Shown here: piece after piece, positions 27,687 through 36,265 of the stretch
Layout of the letters: each line of letters begins with the position of its first letter
Numbering within the stretch: the first letter of the stretch is position 1
Assembly: GCF_000257645.1 (NCBI RefSeq)
Contig: NZ_AJHJ01000002.1
Coordinates: 302,912 to 366,911, forward strand
DNA from: Serratia sp. M24T3
Lineage (GTDB): Bacteria; Pseudomonadota; Gammaproteobacteria; Enterobacterales; Enterobacteriaceae
Direction: 5' to 3'
Length of the DNA stretch: 64,000 bases
Program-made: the position numbers and the translations under genes
The notes under the pieces: model-generated
Told to the model about the DNA's origin: nothing
Databases searched by the model: none
The model's input: the letters and a program-made list of their open reading frames with translations, nothing else

Positions 27687-28045
27687 TCAAATCGCCATTC
27701 CCGCTAAGGAACTCGCCGAAATGACCGTTTTTGACGTACAGCCTGCCATGAATCTCTTTCTTTTTAAAACCATAACTCAATGAATTTATTGTAGAATATC
27801 AGCAAAAAACCACCTTCGCAGTATCGCCGAATCCAACCCCGCTGCAGATCATGAAGATGACTCATGCTTCAATGAAATTAAATCACTTTTACTCAATCAG
27901 TGAGTCTGGCATAAAATACACATTATTATTAGCTATATACATTACGATGATTACTGGGTAACAAAACCAGAAAATAAATTTAAAAACTCTGAAAAAGCAA
28001 GAAATAAATTCAGGTTTTATATAAAAATTAGGATACCAGCTTGCA
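27687..28045 (+). other. gene-poor AT-rich stretch, possibly decayed coding DNA
   Basis: No intact gene. Two short stop-free stretches with ordinary amino-acid composition are visible on the plus strand (about 27691-27783 and 27792-27902) but neither is recognised. They could be further remains of lost genes after the GNAT pseudogene, or chance. The promoter for mesX must be in the last 150 bp; I see no MetJ box or SAM-type riboswitch. Confidence 0.3.
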
Positions 28046-29029
28046 ATGAATAAAGAATGTACATTTGCTATTAAGAGCATTCGTTTCGACGAGAATTATA
28101 ACCCCTCGGAAAGTACGCGTATTACCACCAACTTTGCGAACTTGGCTCGCGGTGAGAAACGCCAAGATAACTTGCGCAACGCCTTGGTAATGATTGACAA
28201 TCGTTTCAATTCCTTGGCGCATTGGGATAATCCCAAGGGCGATCGCTATTCTGTTGAACTTGAAATCATTTCTGTTGAGTTGAATATTGGAATTGAGGGC
28301 AAGGGTGATACCTTCCCAGTGATTGAAATATTGAAAACAAATATTATTGATAAAACAACCGACTCACGTATTGAAGGTATTTTAGGGAATAACTTTTCTT
28401 CATACGTGCGAGATTATGATTTTAGTATATTACTGTCAGAACATAATAAAAATAAAACTGAATTTAGCCTTCCAGATAATTTTGGCAGTTTACATGGGAA
28501 TATATTTAAACGGTTTATCAATTCTGATACCTACAAAGATAATTTCAATAAAACGCCTGTGATTTGCCTGAGTGTTTCAAGTAAAAACACTTATTATCGG
28601 ACGGGCAATGAGCATCCTGTATTAGGCATTGAATATCAGCAAGACGAGTTTTCCTTGACTGATGAATATTTTGCAAAAATGGGATTGCGTGCGCGCTACT
28701 TCATGCCTGCAAATAGCGTTGCGCCTTTGGCATTTTATTTTGTTGGCGATTTGCTCAGCGATTACACTAATCTGGAACTTATTAGCACCATCAGTACGAT
28801 GGAGACATTCCAACGAATTTACCGACCTGAAATTTACAATGCTAATTCTGCAGCAGCAAAATGCTACCAACCAAGCTTGAATCACCAGGATTATTCGTTA
28901 ACTCTGATTGTTTATGATCGAGAAGAACGTAGCCAACTGGCCGTTGAGCAAGGGAAGTTTACTGAGGAGCACTTCATTAAGCCCTACCAAACTATTCTTG
29001 AGCAATGGTCTGCTGATTCCGTTCTTTGA
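28046..29029 (+). CDS. mesX: DUF1852 protein MesX, partner of the MesD methionine synthase
   Basis: A 327-residue protein of family DUF1852 (start FAIKSIRFDENYNPSESTRITTNFANLARG; end YDREERSQLAVEQGKFTEEHF). In aerobic bacteria the family is found beside a core methionine synthase lacking the folate-binding domain. Genetic work named the pair MesX/MesD and showed that MesX and oxygen are needed for methionine formation; the methyl donor was not established (from memory). Here it is 27 bp upstream of mesD, so co-transcribed. The pair is lower in GC than the flanking core genes. No metal-binding motif is obvious to me. Confidence 0.85.
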   Translation: MNKECTFAIKSIRFDENYNPSESTRITTNFANLARGEKRQDNLRNALVMIDNRFNSLAHWDNPKGDRYSVELEIISVELNIGIEGKGDTFPVIEILKTNIIDKTTDSRIEGILGNNFSSYVRDYDFSILLSEHNKNKTEFSLPDNFGSLHGNIFKRFINSDTYKDNFNKTPVICLSVSSKNTYYRTGNEHPVLGIEYQQDEFSLTDEYFAKMGLRARYFMPANSVAPLAFYFVGDLLSDYTNLELISTISTMETFQRIYRPEIYNANSAAAKCYQPSLNHQDYSLTLIVYDREERSQLAVEQGKFTEEHFIKPYQTILEQWSADSVL

Positions 29030-29056
29030 TTAACCAAAAATACAAGGTCATCTATT

Positions 29057-30088
29057 ATGAAAATTTTATTACCCACTTCGACTGCGGGCAGTTTGCCTAA
29101 ACCTTCCTGGCTTGCACAACCCGAGACACTTTGGTCACCTTGGAAATTGCAGGATCAAGAATTAATTGACGGCAAACAAGATGCGCTGCGTCTGTGCCTG
29201 CAAGATCAATTACAGGCAGGAATTGATATTGTCAGTGACGGCGAGCAAACGCGCCAACATTTTGTCACCACGTTTATTGAGCACCTCAGCGGTGTTGATT
29301 TTGAGAAACGTGAGACGGTAAGAATTCGTAATCGCTATGATGCAAGTGTGCCGACAGTTGTGGGTGCAGTGAGCCGTCAAAAGTCCGTTTTTGTTGAAGA
29401 TGCCAAGTTTTTACGTCAGCAAACCAAGCAGCCTATTAAATGGGCTCTGCCAGGTCCAATGACTATGATAGATACGCTTTATGATAATCACTATAAAAGC
29501 CGCGAAAAACTCGCCTGGGAGTTTGCTAAAATTCTCAATGAAGAAGCCAAGGAATTAGAGGCTGCGGGTGTCGATATTATCCAATTTGACGAGCCTGCAT
29601 TTAACGTGTTTTTTGATGAGGTAAATGATTGGGGCATTGCCGCTTTAGAAAGAGCCGTTGAAGGACTTAAATGCGAAACTGCTGTGCATATTTGCTATGG
29701 CTACGGCATTAAAGCCAATACGGATTGGAAAAAGACTCTGGGCACAGAGTGGCGACAATATGAAGAAATTTTCCCTAAGCTGCAAAAATCCAGCATTGAT
29801 ATAATCTCGCTGGAGTGTCAAAACTCTCATGTTCCAATGGATCTTATTGAACTGATCCGTGGGAAAAAAGTCATGGTTGGTGCCATTGATGTGGCAACCA
29901 ATAACATTGAGACACCAGAGGAAGTTGCCGAAACGCTGCGAAAAGCACTTCAGTTTGTAGATGCCGACAAACTTTACCCTAGCACCAACTGTGGCATGAT
30001 CCCTTTACCTCGCCGAGTAGCAAGAGGCAAGCTAAATGCTTTAAGTCTAGGCGCACACATTGTTCGAAAAGAACTTTCGGCTAAATAA
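29057..30088 (+). CDS. mesD: core methionine synthase MesD (cobalamin- and folate-independent type)
   Basis: A 343-residue protein equal to the C-terminal catalytic half of MetE, without the N-terminal folate-binding half (full MetE is about 755 residues). Zinc/homocysteine-site residues are in place: H211 and C213 in VHICYGYG, E253 in SLECQNSH, C312 in STNCGM. It transfers a methyl group to homocysteine, from a donor other than methyl-THF, together with MesX. The ribosome site AAGGT precedes the ATG. A 14-bp tandem repeat begins in its last codons. Confidence 0.88.
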   Translation: MKILLPTSTAGSLPKPSWLAQPETLWSPWKLQDQELIDGKQDALRLCLQDQLQAGIDIVSDGEQTRQHFVTTFIEHLSGVDFEKRETVRIRNRYDASVPTVVGAVSRQKSVFVEDAKFLRQQTKQPIKWALPGPMTMIDTLYDNHYKSREKLAWEFAKILNEEAKELEAAGVDIIQFDEPAFNVFFDEVNDWGIAALERAVEGLKCETAVHICYGYGIKANTDWKKTLGTEWRQYEEIFPKLQKSSIDIISLECQNSHVPMDLIELIRGKKVMVGAIDVATNNIETPEEVAETLRKALQFVDADKLYPSTNCGMIPLPRRVARGKLNALSLGAHIVRKELSAK

Positions 30089-30158
30089 CTTTCGGTTCAG
30101 TACTATTTGGCTAATAACTTTTGGCTAATAACTTTTAGCCAATAACTCTTAGCTAAAA
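30073..30158 (+). repeat. degenerate 14-bp tandem repeat, six copies
   Basis: Six successive units with consensus ACTTTTGGCTAATA: 30073-30087, 30088-30101, 30102-30116, 30117-30130, 30131-30144 and 30145-30158. Lengths are 14-15 bp, and units three to five are nearly identical. The first unit contains the last codons and stop of mesD, suggesting that the array grew by duplication of the gene end. Confidence 0.75.
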
Positions 30159-30194
30159 AACAAGTTTACCAAATATTAGGTCACTTGAAGGAAA

Positions 30195-30252
30195 CTCAGT
30201 CCGGTTTAGCGATTTTGCCAATCGCTATTTCTCAAACCACAACCGGACTGAG
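30195..30252. repeat. nested inverted repeat between mesD and nhaA
   Basis: Outer arms CTCAGTCCGGTT (30195-30206) and AACCGGACTGAG (30241-30252) are perfect 12-bp complements. Between them TAGCGATT (30207-30214) and AATCGCTA (30220-30227) form a perfect 8-bp inner hairpin, leaving 13 unpaired bases (30228-30240) on one side. It lies between two convergent genes and may serve as a bidirectional terminator, though T-runs are absent. Confidence 0.75.
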
Positions 30253-30288
30253 CAATAACTTTCACCGCACGATATTCATTAACAAATT

Positions 30289-31473
30289 TTAGACTGCAGG
30301 CCTTGACGGCGATGCGAAGCGCAGTATCAGAACGCCGGCCAGCGCGGCAATAATTGAGCCTGCCAGCACCCCGACCTTAACCTCATCGACCAGAAGAGGT
30401 GATTGGGCAAACGCCAGATTGCCGATAAACAGGCTCATGGTAAAACCGATACCACAGAGCACCGATACGCCGTATAACTGCATCCACGAGCTGTTATAGG
30501 GTCTTCTTGCCAACCTAAGTTTAATGGCCAAAAGTGACAGGCTGAAAACACCCACCTGCTTGCCAAGAAATAGGCCCAGCGCCACGCCGATGGGAACCGG
30601 GGACGTCAAATTACCCAAACTCATGCCCGACAGCGACACGCCAGCGTTGGCAAATCCAAATATCGGCAATACCAGAAAAGTCACCCAGGAACCTAGCGCA
30701 TGCTCCAGACGTTCAAGCGGAGCTATTTCATCAACCGTTTTTCCACGTATTGGAATGAAAAATGCCAAAACGATCCCGGCAATAGTTGCGTGCACGCCCG
30801 ACTGCAGCATGCAAAACCACAGCACGCCGCCCGCCAATAAATAAGGCAGAAGGCGCGTTACGCCAGCGCGATTCATAATAAACAGCAACACCACCACGCC
30901 TGCGGCAGCCATGAGCATGGTCATGGAGATGCTGCTGGTATAGAAAAGAGCAATAATGATCACCGCACCCATGTCATCGAGAATTGCCAACGCCGACAGA
31001 AATATTTTCAGCGAAGCGGGTACGCGGCTGCCAATCAGGGCGAGTACGCCAAGTGCAAAAGCAATATCGGTAGCGGCCGGGATGGCCCATCCTGCCAGGG
31101 TTTTGCTGTCCCCTACGTTGAATCCAGTATAAATAAGCGCAGGAACAGCCATTCCCCCCAATGCTGCAAAACCCGGTAACGCACGCTGGCTCCACGTTGA
31201 AAGTTCACCAACGAGCAGTTCGCGTTTGATCTCAAGACCAACCAGCAAAAAGAAAATCGCCATTAGGCCATCATTGACCCAGTGTTCAGTGGACAATCCG
31301 GCAGCTGTGTAGTGAAGCAGTAATTCATAACTTTCGCTAAGCGGAGAGTTGGCCACAATGATTGCCGCAATAGACGCGATAATAAGAACGATACCGCCTG
31401 AAATGGGGGAATTAAAGAACCCTGATAAAGCTGCAGCCACGATTTTTGGTCTGCGAAAAGTGTTTTCTGACAC
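30289..31473 (-). CDS. nhaA: Na+/H+ antiporter NhaA
   Basis: Inner-membrane antiporter that exports Na+ (and Li+) in exchange for protons, important at high pH and salt. The 394-residue protein shows the family's functional residues: the ion-binding aspartate pair in AILDDMGAV (D166-D167), TDIAFALG (D136) and the conserved [13 protein letters not shown] loop after helix 2. Eleven to twelve membrane segments are visible. The nhaR regulator that usually follows nhaA in E. coli is absent here, so this could be a second, extra copy in the genome. Confidence 0.93.
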   Translation of the reverse strand: MSENTFRRPKIVAAALSGFFNSPISGGIVLIIASIAAIIVANSPLSESYELLLHYTAAGLSTEHWVNDGLMAIFFLLVGLEIKRELLVGELSTWSQRALPGFAALGGMAVPALIYTGFNVGDSKTLAGWAIPAATDIAFALGVLALIGSRVPASLKIFLSALAILDDMGAVIIIALFYTSSISMTMLMAAAGVVVLLFIMNRAGVTRLLPYLLAGGVLWFCMLQSGVHATIAGIVLAFFIPIRGKTVDEIAPLERLEHALGSWVTFLVLPIFGFANAGVSLSGMSLGNLTSPVPIGVALGLFLGKQVGVFSLSLLAIKLRLARRPYNSSWMQLYGVSVLCGIGFTMSLFIGNLAFAQSPLLVDEVKVGVLAGSIIAALAGVLILRFASPSRPAV

Positions 31474-31524
31474 GTTACCTCTCTGTAATTTACACCGTGC
31501 TTATCTGAACAAGACAAAACAATT

Positions 31525-31659
31525 ATGAGAAAATTTATCAATATAAAAGAATATCTGGCGGAGCAAGGTCTCCAGCCTGATCTGGGCTTTAACGCCCTCA
31601 TGAAGGTATTTATTTTAACAGAAACGGTTACCGTCGACGTAAGGCAAAGTAAAGCCTGA
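31525..31659 (+). CDS. possible 44-codon small protein
   Basis: An open frame starting MRKFINIKEYLAEQG and ending RQSKA, upstream of nhaA on the opposite strand. There is no strong ribosome site (TTAT before the ATG) and no recognised family. Reported only because it has a balanced composition in an otherwise empty region; it may be a remnant or not translated. Confidence 0.25.
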   Translation: MRKFINIKEYLAEQGLQPDLGFNALMKVFILTETVTVDVRQSKA

Positions 31660-32077
31660 ACAAAAATCAGTTTGGCAGCCCGCCTCTTCAACCTGCTACC
31701 GAGTAAAACGTTATGCTCCTCGGTAACAGTGTTTTTTACCGGCGTACCCTTCTTATAGGGAAATGTATGGCGCTATAGATTCACTCGCGGACTGAAACGA
31801 GGCATGCGCCGTTATTTGACTGCTTTTCAACATACTTGATGCCAATTACGCCCAATTAATATTGAAAATGATAATCAGTTTTATTTTCATATCAAGAATA
31901 TTTCGCTCAAAAAACCGGTCAGGCCGTGTTTACATGAACGTTCTCAAAAAGACTTGCGGGAAACGATGTCTGTTGAAATAGAAGGTTTTAATTATTAAAC
32001 ATCAAGTTATGACCCCTGCCCTGATAAATTGAGCAGAGGTCGCTACCTTAGACTTTCATTTAGCCATTAACGCACTT
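31660..32077. other. 418-bp gap with an orphan Fur-like box
   Basis: No intact gene is seen. At 31864-31882 the sequence GAAAATGATAATCAGTTTT matches the 19-bp Fur consensus GATAATGATAATCATTATC at 15 positions, but no iron gene lies on either side; nhaA starts 390 bp to the left reading away, and the ABC-F gene ends on the right. The stretch 31900-32000 could hold the tail of a lost gene, but I recognise nothing in it. Confidence 0.4.
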
Positions 32078-33802
32078 TTAAACCATGCCTAGTTTCTGCA
32101 TGACCTTTTCGATATCAGCACGCAATTGCTGTTGCACCAGCGGTTTTTGATGGCGGACCTTGCGCACAAGCTCTTCCTCAAGCCTTTGTTCCAGTTGACA
32201 AAGCTGCTCCAGCAGGCTGTCTTCATCCGTTAGATTCTCGAGCGTTACTGGCAACGCAGAGGGCAGATCACTAGCAGAAGTCGCACTTACTCTACCGCCT
32301 AAACGCTCATAAACCGTTTCAAGCTGATGCCATTCTTCCAGTCGGTTGTCGTTTACCAGCCAGAAACGGTTACAGCTGTTTTCGATTAGCGCCCGATCGT
32401 GACTAACCAGCAGCACCGCGCCGGGAAAAGTGCGCAGCGTCTCAGCCAGCTCTTCTTTGCCTTCCATATCGAGATGGTTGGTTGGCTCATCAAGCAGCAG
32501 CAGTGAATAGCGTGCCAAGGATAATCCCACAAACAATAATCGCGATCGTTCACCTCCGCTTAACGATGCAACCTTTTGCTGATGGCGAAGATAGGGAAAA
32601 CCGGCGCCAATCAATGCCATCTTGCACTGCTCTTCAGTTAAAGCGACAAAATGACCTAGCGCATCACTCAAACTGTCGCAGTCATTCAGCTGTTGCAGGC
32701 TCTGGTCGTAGTAACCGACTGCAACTCGCGGATGCCAAACGATACCCGCTGAACTTTGCCCGATAGAACGCCAAAGCAGGCGCAACAGCGACGATTTCCC
32801 GCAGCCGTTGCGGCCCATCAACGCCACTCGGTCGCCGCTTTTGAGCTGAAGATTTTCAAGTGAAAACAGAGTCTCAGCACCCGCCGCCGGACTGACATCC
32901 ACGAATGAAAATGCCAACACGCGATCGGCGTCCAGCCTTTCGCCCTGTAAATTTAAACGCCAGACATTGGCGGCGGCCAGCTGAGTTTGCTCATCTTTAA
33001 GACGATCGATGTGCTTTTCCATCTGTTTCGCTTTACGGGCCAAACCTTCGTTATCGTAAACCTTGCCCCACAGCGCCAGACGAGTCGCGCTCTTTTCAAC
33101 CCGCTCAATTTCACGCTGCTCGGCATGGCGGCGTTCGGCATCGGTTTTATCCCGATGCGCTAAAGCTACTCGAGCCTCGCTACAGCGTAAGCCGAAATAG
33201 TGCAGCGTTTTATCACGCAGTATCCAGGTGCTGTTGGTAACACTGTCGAGCAGCACTTCGTCGTGCGATACCAGAATAAAGCTGCCATTCCAATGCTTTA
33301 GAAACTCATCGAGCCATAGCAAAGTGGGCAGATCCAAATGGTTGCCAGGCTCATCGAGCAGCAACAAATTGGGTTCCAGTATCAGCGCTCGCGCCAGCAT
33401 CAAACGCGTGTGCTGACCACCGCTCAGGGTGGCAACAGTCTGTGACCCGCTAGCTGAGTCAAAACCCAGGATTGCCAATAGCCGCTCGGCGCGCCAACTC
33501 TCTGAAATACGTTGATTTTCAGGTAGCTTTTCCAGAATCACATCCAATAGTGAGCCAGAACTTAATGCCTCAGGCAAATGCTGTTCTATGGTCGCCATCA
33601 GGCATTGTCCGGCACGTATCACGCTGCCAGAAGTCGGGGCGAGGTTACCATTGAGAATATTTAAAAAAGTACTTTTTCCACTGCCGTTGTGGCCGATCAG
33701 ACCCACGCGATCGCCTTTTTTAAGGTTGAATGAAACCTCGGACAGCAAGGGACCGTTAGGCGTCTCATAAGAGACAGATTGTGCAGAAAGTAATGTGCTC
33801 AT
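32078..33802 (-). CDS. ABC-F family ATPase
   Basis: A 574-residue soluble protein with two ABC ATPase domains and no membrane segments, typical of ABC-F translation factors that bind the ribosomal E site. Domain 1 (about 1-220) has Walker A GHNGSGKST, signature LSGGQHTRL and Walker B LLLLDEPGNHLD. A charged interdomain linker follows (about 225-285). Domain 2 (about 300-500) has GRNGCGKSS, LSGGERSRL and LLLLDEPTNHLD. A coiled-coil-rich tail (about 525-574) closes it. Members either regulate translation (EttA, Uup, YheS) or protect ribosomes from antibiotics; sequence alone does not decide. The upstream leader peptide favours an inducible, protection-type role. Confidence 0.88.
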   Translation of the reverse strand: MSTLLSAQSVSYETPNGPLLSEVSFNLKKGDRVGLIGHNGSGKSTFLNILNGNLAPTSGSVIRAGQCLMATIEQHLPEALSSGSLLDVILEKLPENQRISESWRAERLLAILGFDSASGSQTVATLSGGQHTRLMLARALILEPNLLLLDEPGNHLDLPTLLWLDEFLKHWNGSFILVSHDEVLLDSVTNSTWILRDKTLHYFGLRCSEARVALAHRDKTDAERRHAEQREIERVEKSATRLALWGKVYDNEGLARKAKQMEKHIDRLKDEQTQLAAANVWRLNLQGERLDADRVLAFSFVDVSPAAGAETLFSLENLQLKSGDRVALMGRNGCGKSSLLRLLWRSIGQSSAGIVWHPRVAVGYYDQSLQQLNDCDSLSDALGHFVALTEEQCKMALIGAGFPYLRHQQKVASLSGGERSRLLFVGLSLARYSLLLLDEPTNHLDMEGKEELAETLRTFPGAVLLVSHDRALIENSCNRFWLVNDNRLEEWHQLETVYERLGGRVSATSASDLPSALPVTLENLTDEDSLLEQLCQLEQRLEEELVRKVRHQKPLVQQQLRADIEKVMQKLGMV

Positions 33803-33836
33803 TGCTTATTCCAGAATTGCAGGCATTGGCATGCCC

Positions 33837-33858
33837 GTCGTCAATAAAAGCTGACGAC
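33837..33858 (-). other. hairpin just upstream of the ABC-F gene
   Basis: GTCGTCA (33837-33843) and TGACGAC (33852-33858) are perfect 7-bp complements with an 8-nt loop, 35 bp before the ABC-F start codon on the transcript. It lies between the leader-peptide stop and the gene, where an attenuation structure would be expected. Confidence 0.55.
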
Positions 33859-33918
33859 AACCCGGAAAGCTGAAGTGAAGTGCGGGGTTAACTCTTCATT
33901 AACGCTTTAATTGTCTTC

Positions 33919-33963
33919 GCTCAAGCAGGGGTTATCGCAGCACGAGGCCGGAAACGCTTGAGC
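33919..33963 (-). other. hairpin overlapping the leader-peptide stop codon
   Basis: GCTCAAGC (33919-33926) and GCTTGAGC (33956-33963) are perfect 8-bp complements. On the transcript the first arm is inside the leader reading frame and the second just after its stop, so a ribosome stalled on the leader would melt this stem. Confidence 0.5.
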
Positions 33964-34015
33964 AAGGGTGATTACCAAAGAAATGTGAGTAATCAATCAA
34001 ATCACATAACAGCAT
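33932..34015 (-). CDS. 27-codon leader peptide upstream of the ABC-F gene
   Basis: A short frame with an excellent ribosome site, AAGGAGG at 34023-34029 (complement), seven bases before the ATG at 34015. The peptide begins MLLCDLIDYSHFFGNH and ends SGLVLR, followed by TAA at 33932-33934. It lies about 130 bp before the ABC-F gene on the same transcript, with two hairpins overlapping or following it. Short translated leaders of this kind regulate ribosome-protecting ABC-F genes by ribosome stalling. The ribosome site of the ABC-F gene itself is weak, so control by the leader is plausible. Confidence 0.6.
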   Translation of the reverse strand: MLLCDLIDYSHFFGNHPCSSVSGLVLR

Positions 34016-34111
34016 GGGGGTTCCTCCTTATTAGTCTCTGATTGATGGGTGATTTCAGTGTATCTTTGAATCTGGCACAGTCAATACCGAGCAATAGATA
34101 AGGTGACAGAG

Positions 34112-35476
34112 ATGGATAAACAAACTATTTCGCAGGACGTAATCCGTGACCGTTTTTCTAAAGCCATGTCACAAATGTATCAGCAAGAGGTGCCGCAATA
34201 CGGCACGCTGCTGCAAATCGTTAAAGAAACTAATACAGATTATCTGAGCAAGCATCCTGATACTTTTGCTGAACACCAGCAGGGCTCAGAATTAAATCGG
34301 CTCGACGTTGAACGCCATGGTGCGATCCGTCTTGGCACCGCCAGTGAGCTCGCTACCATGAAAGACCTGTTTGCAGTCATGGGTATGTCGCCGGTAGGTT
34401 ATTACGATTTATCTGCCGCAGGTGTTCCGGTCCATTCCACTGCCTTTCGTCCAATAACTGAACAAGCCTTGCTCATTAATCCCTTCCGAGTATTTACCTC
34501 GCTGTTGCGGCTTGAATTGATTGATAACTCAGACCTGAGAGAAAAGGCACGCAAAATACTCGAGGCGCGGGATATTTTTTCTCCTCGCGTTCGCGAACTG
34601 ATTGCATTGAGCGAGCAGCAAAACGGGCTTACTGACGGGCAAGCCGACGAATTTGTCAGTGAGGCTCTGAAAACTTTCCGCTGGCACAGTGATGCACTGG
34701 TCAGCCTCGATAGCTACAATGCGCTGCTGGAACATCACCGTCTGATAGCCGATGTTGTGAGTTTTAAAGGTCCGCATATCAATCACCTGACGCCGAGAAC
34801 GCTGGATATTGATCAGGTACAAAGGATCATGCCGCAGTTTGGCATCACCCCGAAAGAGGTGATTGAAGGGCCGCCGTTGCGCCACGTACCGATTCTGTTG
34901 CGTCAAACCAGCTTCAAAGCGCTGAGTGAGCGTATTACCTTTACAGACTCTGAAGAAGGTAAACACACCGCGCGCTTTGGCGAAATCGAACAGCGCGGGC
35001 TGGCACTAACGCCCGAAGGGCGCGCGCTTTACGATCAGCTGTTGTTGAGAGCCTCGGCCTCGGATACCTCAAACAATAACGACCAGCATCAGCAGCATTT
35101 CGCCCACGCCTTTGCCGCGTTTCCTGATGATATCGAGTCTCTAAGGCAGCAAAAACTCGGCTATTTCCGCTATACGTTAAAAAACGGCGCTAAGCTGCCA
35201 GCCGATCAAAACATCCCCGCACATCTCGACTCACTGATTAAACAGGGGTTAGTGCTGGTGACGCCCATCATCTATGAAGACTTTTTACCGGTCAGCGCGG
35301 CGGGCATCTTCCAGTCAAATCTTGGCAGCGAAAAAAGCCATGTCAGCAGCGGCAATCCCAATCGGTCGGCGTTTGAAACCGCTCTTGGTCGCGAGGTAAT
35401 TGACGAATTTTCTCTCTATGCCGAAATAGAGGCGACTTCGCTGAACCAGCTGTTCGCAGAAAGCGCACAAAGCTAA
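34112..35476 (+). CDS. ydcJ: 2-oxoadipate dioxygenase/decarboxylase (YdcJ/HglS, DUF1338)
   Basis: Non-haem Fe(II) enzyme of the VOC superfamily that converts 2-oxoadipate to D-2-hydroxyglutarate, a step of D-lysine catabolism shown for Pseudomonas HglS. The 454 residues follow E. coli YdcJ closely (FSKAMSQMYQQEVPQYGTLL; NVERHGAIR-like LDVERHGAIRLGTA; HINHLTPRTLDID; TARFGEIEQRG; YEDFLPVSAAGIFQSNLG). Metal and substrate residues known for HglS (His in VERHGAIR and HINHLTPR, Glu in FGEIEQRG) are present. The ATG at 34112 follows AGGTG; an in-frame GTG at 34103 is less likely. No other lysine genes are nearby. Confidence 0.9.
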   Translation: MDKQTISQDVIRDRFSKAMSQMYQQEVPQYGTLLQIVKETNTDYLSKHPDTFAEHQQGSELNRLDVERHGAIRLGTASELATMKDLFAVMGMSPVGYYDLSAAGVPVHSTAFRPITEQALLINPFRVFTSLLRLELIDNSDLREKARKILEARDIFSPRVRELIALSEQQNGLTDGQADEFVSEALKTFRWHSDALVSLDSYNALLEHHRLIADVVSFKGPHINHLTPRTLDIDQVQRIMPQFGITPKEVIEGPPLRHVPILLRQTSFKALSERITFTDSEEGKHTARFGEIEQRGLALTPEGRALYDQLLLRASASDTSNNNDQHQQHFAHAFAAFPDDIESLRQQKLGYFRYTLKNGAKLPADQNIPAHLDSLIKQGLVLVTPIIYEDFLPVSAAGIFQSNLGSEKSHVSSGNPNRSAFETALGREVIDEFSLYAEIEATSLNQLFAESAQS

Positions 35477-35566
35477 ATTGTATTTAACGTTTAAAAGCGG
35501 AATAATGTAGCGCGATTAAAAAAATCATCCATTACTTATCAATTAGTTAGCATTATAAGGCCTTAC

Positions 35567-36265
35567 GTGACTCAACAAGTAGCGCTGATTACCGGGGCCA
35601 GCCGGGGCATTGGGCGACAGGTCGCCCAATATTTTGCCGAACAGGGCTACAGCCTGATCCTTCTGGCTCGCGACGAAAATCTGCTCAATGCCGTCGCCGC
35701 TTCGCTGCCGGTCGGGGCCGGACAGCAAGTGCAAATTATTGCCACCGACCTTTGCGCCGCGAACGAGGTTGAGCGAAAGGTCAATACCGCGCTGGCCGCC
35801 TTCCCGCAGCTCAACGTGCTGGTCAATGCCGCCGGTATTTTTCGACCGGGCTCCAGTCAGGCCACGTTAGGCGATTTTAGCGCCATGCTGGACACCAACG
35901 TCGCGGCTGTCCACCATCTTTGCCAGCTGTGCATTCCTGCACTTGCCCGCTCAAAACAGGGGCGAATTTTCAATCTTTCCTCGGTAAGTGGCGTTCAGGC
36001 CTTTGGCGGTATCGCAGGTTACGCCGCCAGCAAGCACGCATTAGTGGGCTACAGCCTGTCATTGGGCCGTGAATTGGCATCGCAAGGGATAAAAGTCACG
36101 GTATTGTGCCCGGACGTGGTCGATACCGAAATGGCGCAGGGATCCGGTCTGGCGGCGCATGAAATGCTTGAAACTGCCGATATTTGCCGGGCTATAGACT
36201 TTATTATGTCGTTATCACCCGCAGCAATGGTTGAACAACTGACTATTGGTCGGATGAGAAAATAA
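35567..36265 (+). CDS. short-chain dehydrogenase/reductase beside the biotin ligase
   Basis: A 232-residue SDR oxidoreductase with the Rossmann motif TGASRGIG (residues 9-16), the NAAG strand (88-91) and the catalytic Ser-Tyr-Lys set in NLSSVSGVQAFGGIAGYAASKHALVG. The start is a GTG at 35567. Its stop overlaps the next start by one base (TAATG), so it is translated together with the biotin ligase. The substrate is unknown; resemblance to 3-oxoacyl-ACP reductases together with the biotin context suggests a role on an acyl chain, which is inference. Confidence 0.85.
   Translation: MTQQVALITGASRGIGRQVAQYFAEQGYSLILLARDENLLNAVAASLPVGAGQQVQIIATDLCAANEVERKVNTALAAFPQLNVLVNAAGIFRPGSSQATLGDFSAMLDTNVAAVHHLCQLCIPALARSKQGRIFNLSSVSGVQAFGGIAGYAASKHALVGYSLSLGRELASQGIKVTVLCPDVVDTEMAQGSGLAAHEMLETADICRAIDFIMSLSPAAMVEQLTIGRMRK

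Noticed and set aside
27880..28045. MetJ box or SAM riboswitch before mesX
   Set aside because: No AGACGTCT-like repeats or riboswitch-like stems could be seen.
35477..35566. BirA operator before the biotin operon
   Set aside because: The TTGTAAAC...GTTTACAA pattern is not present in this gap.
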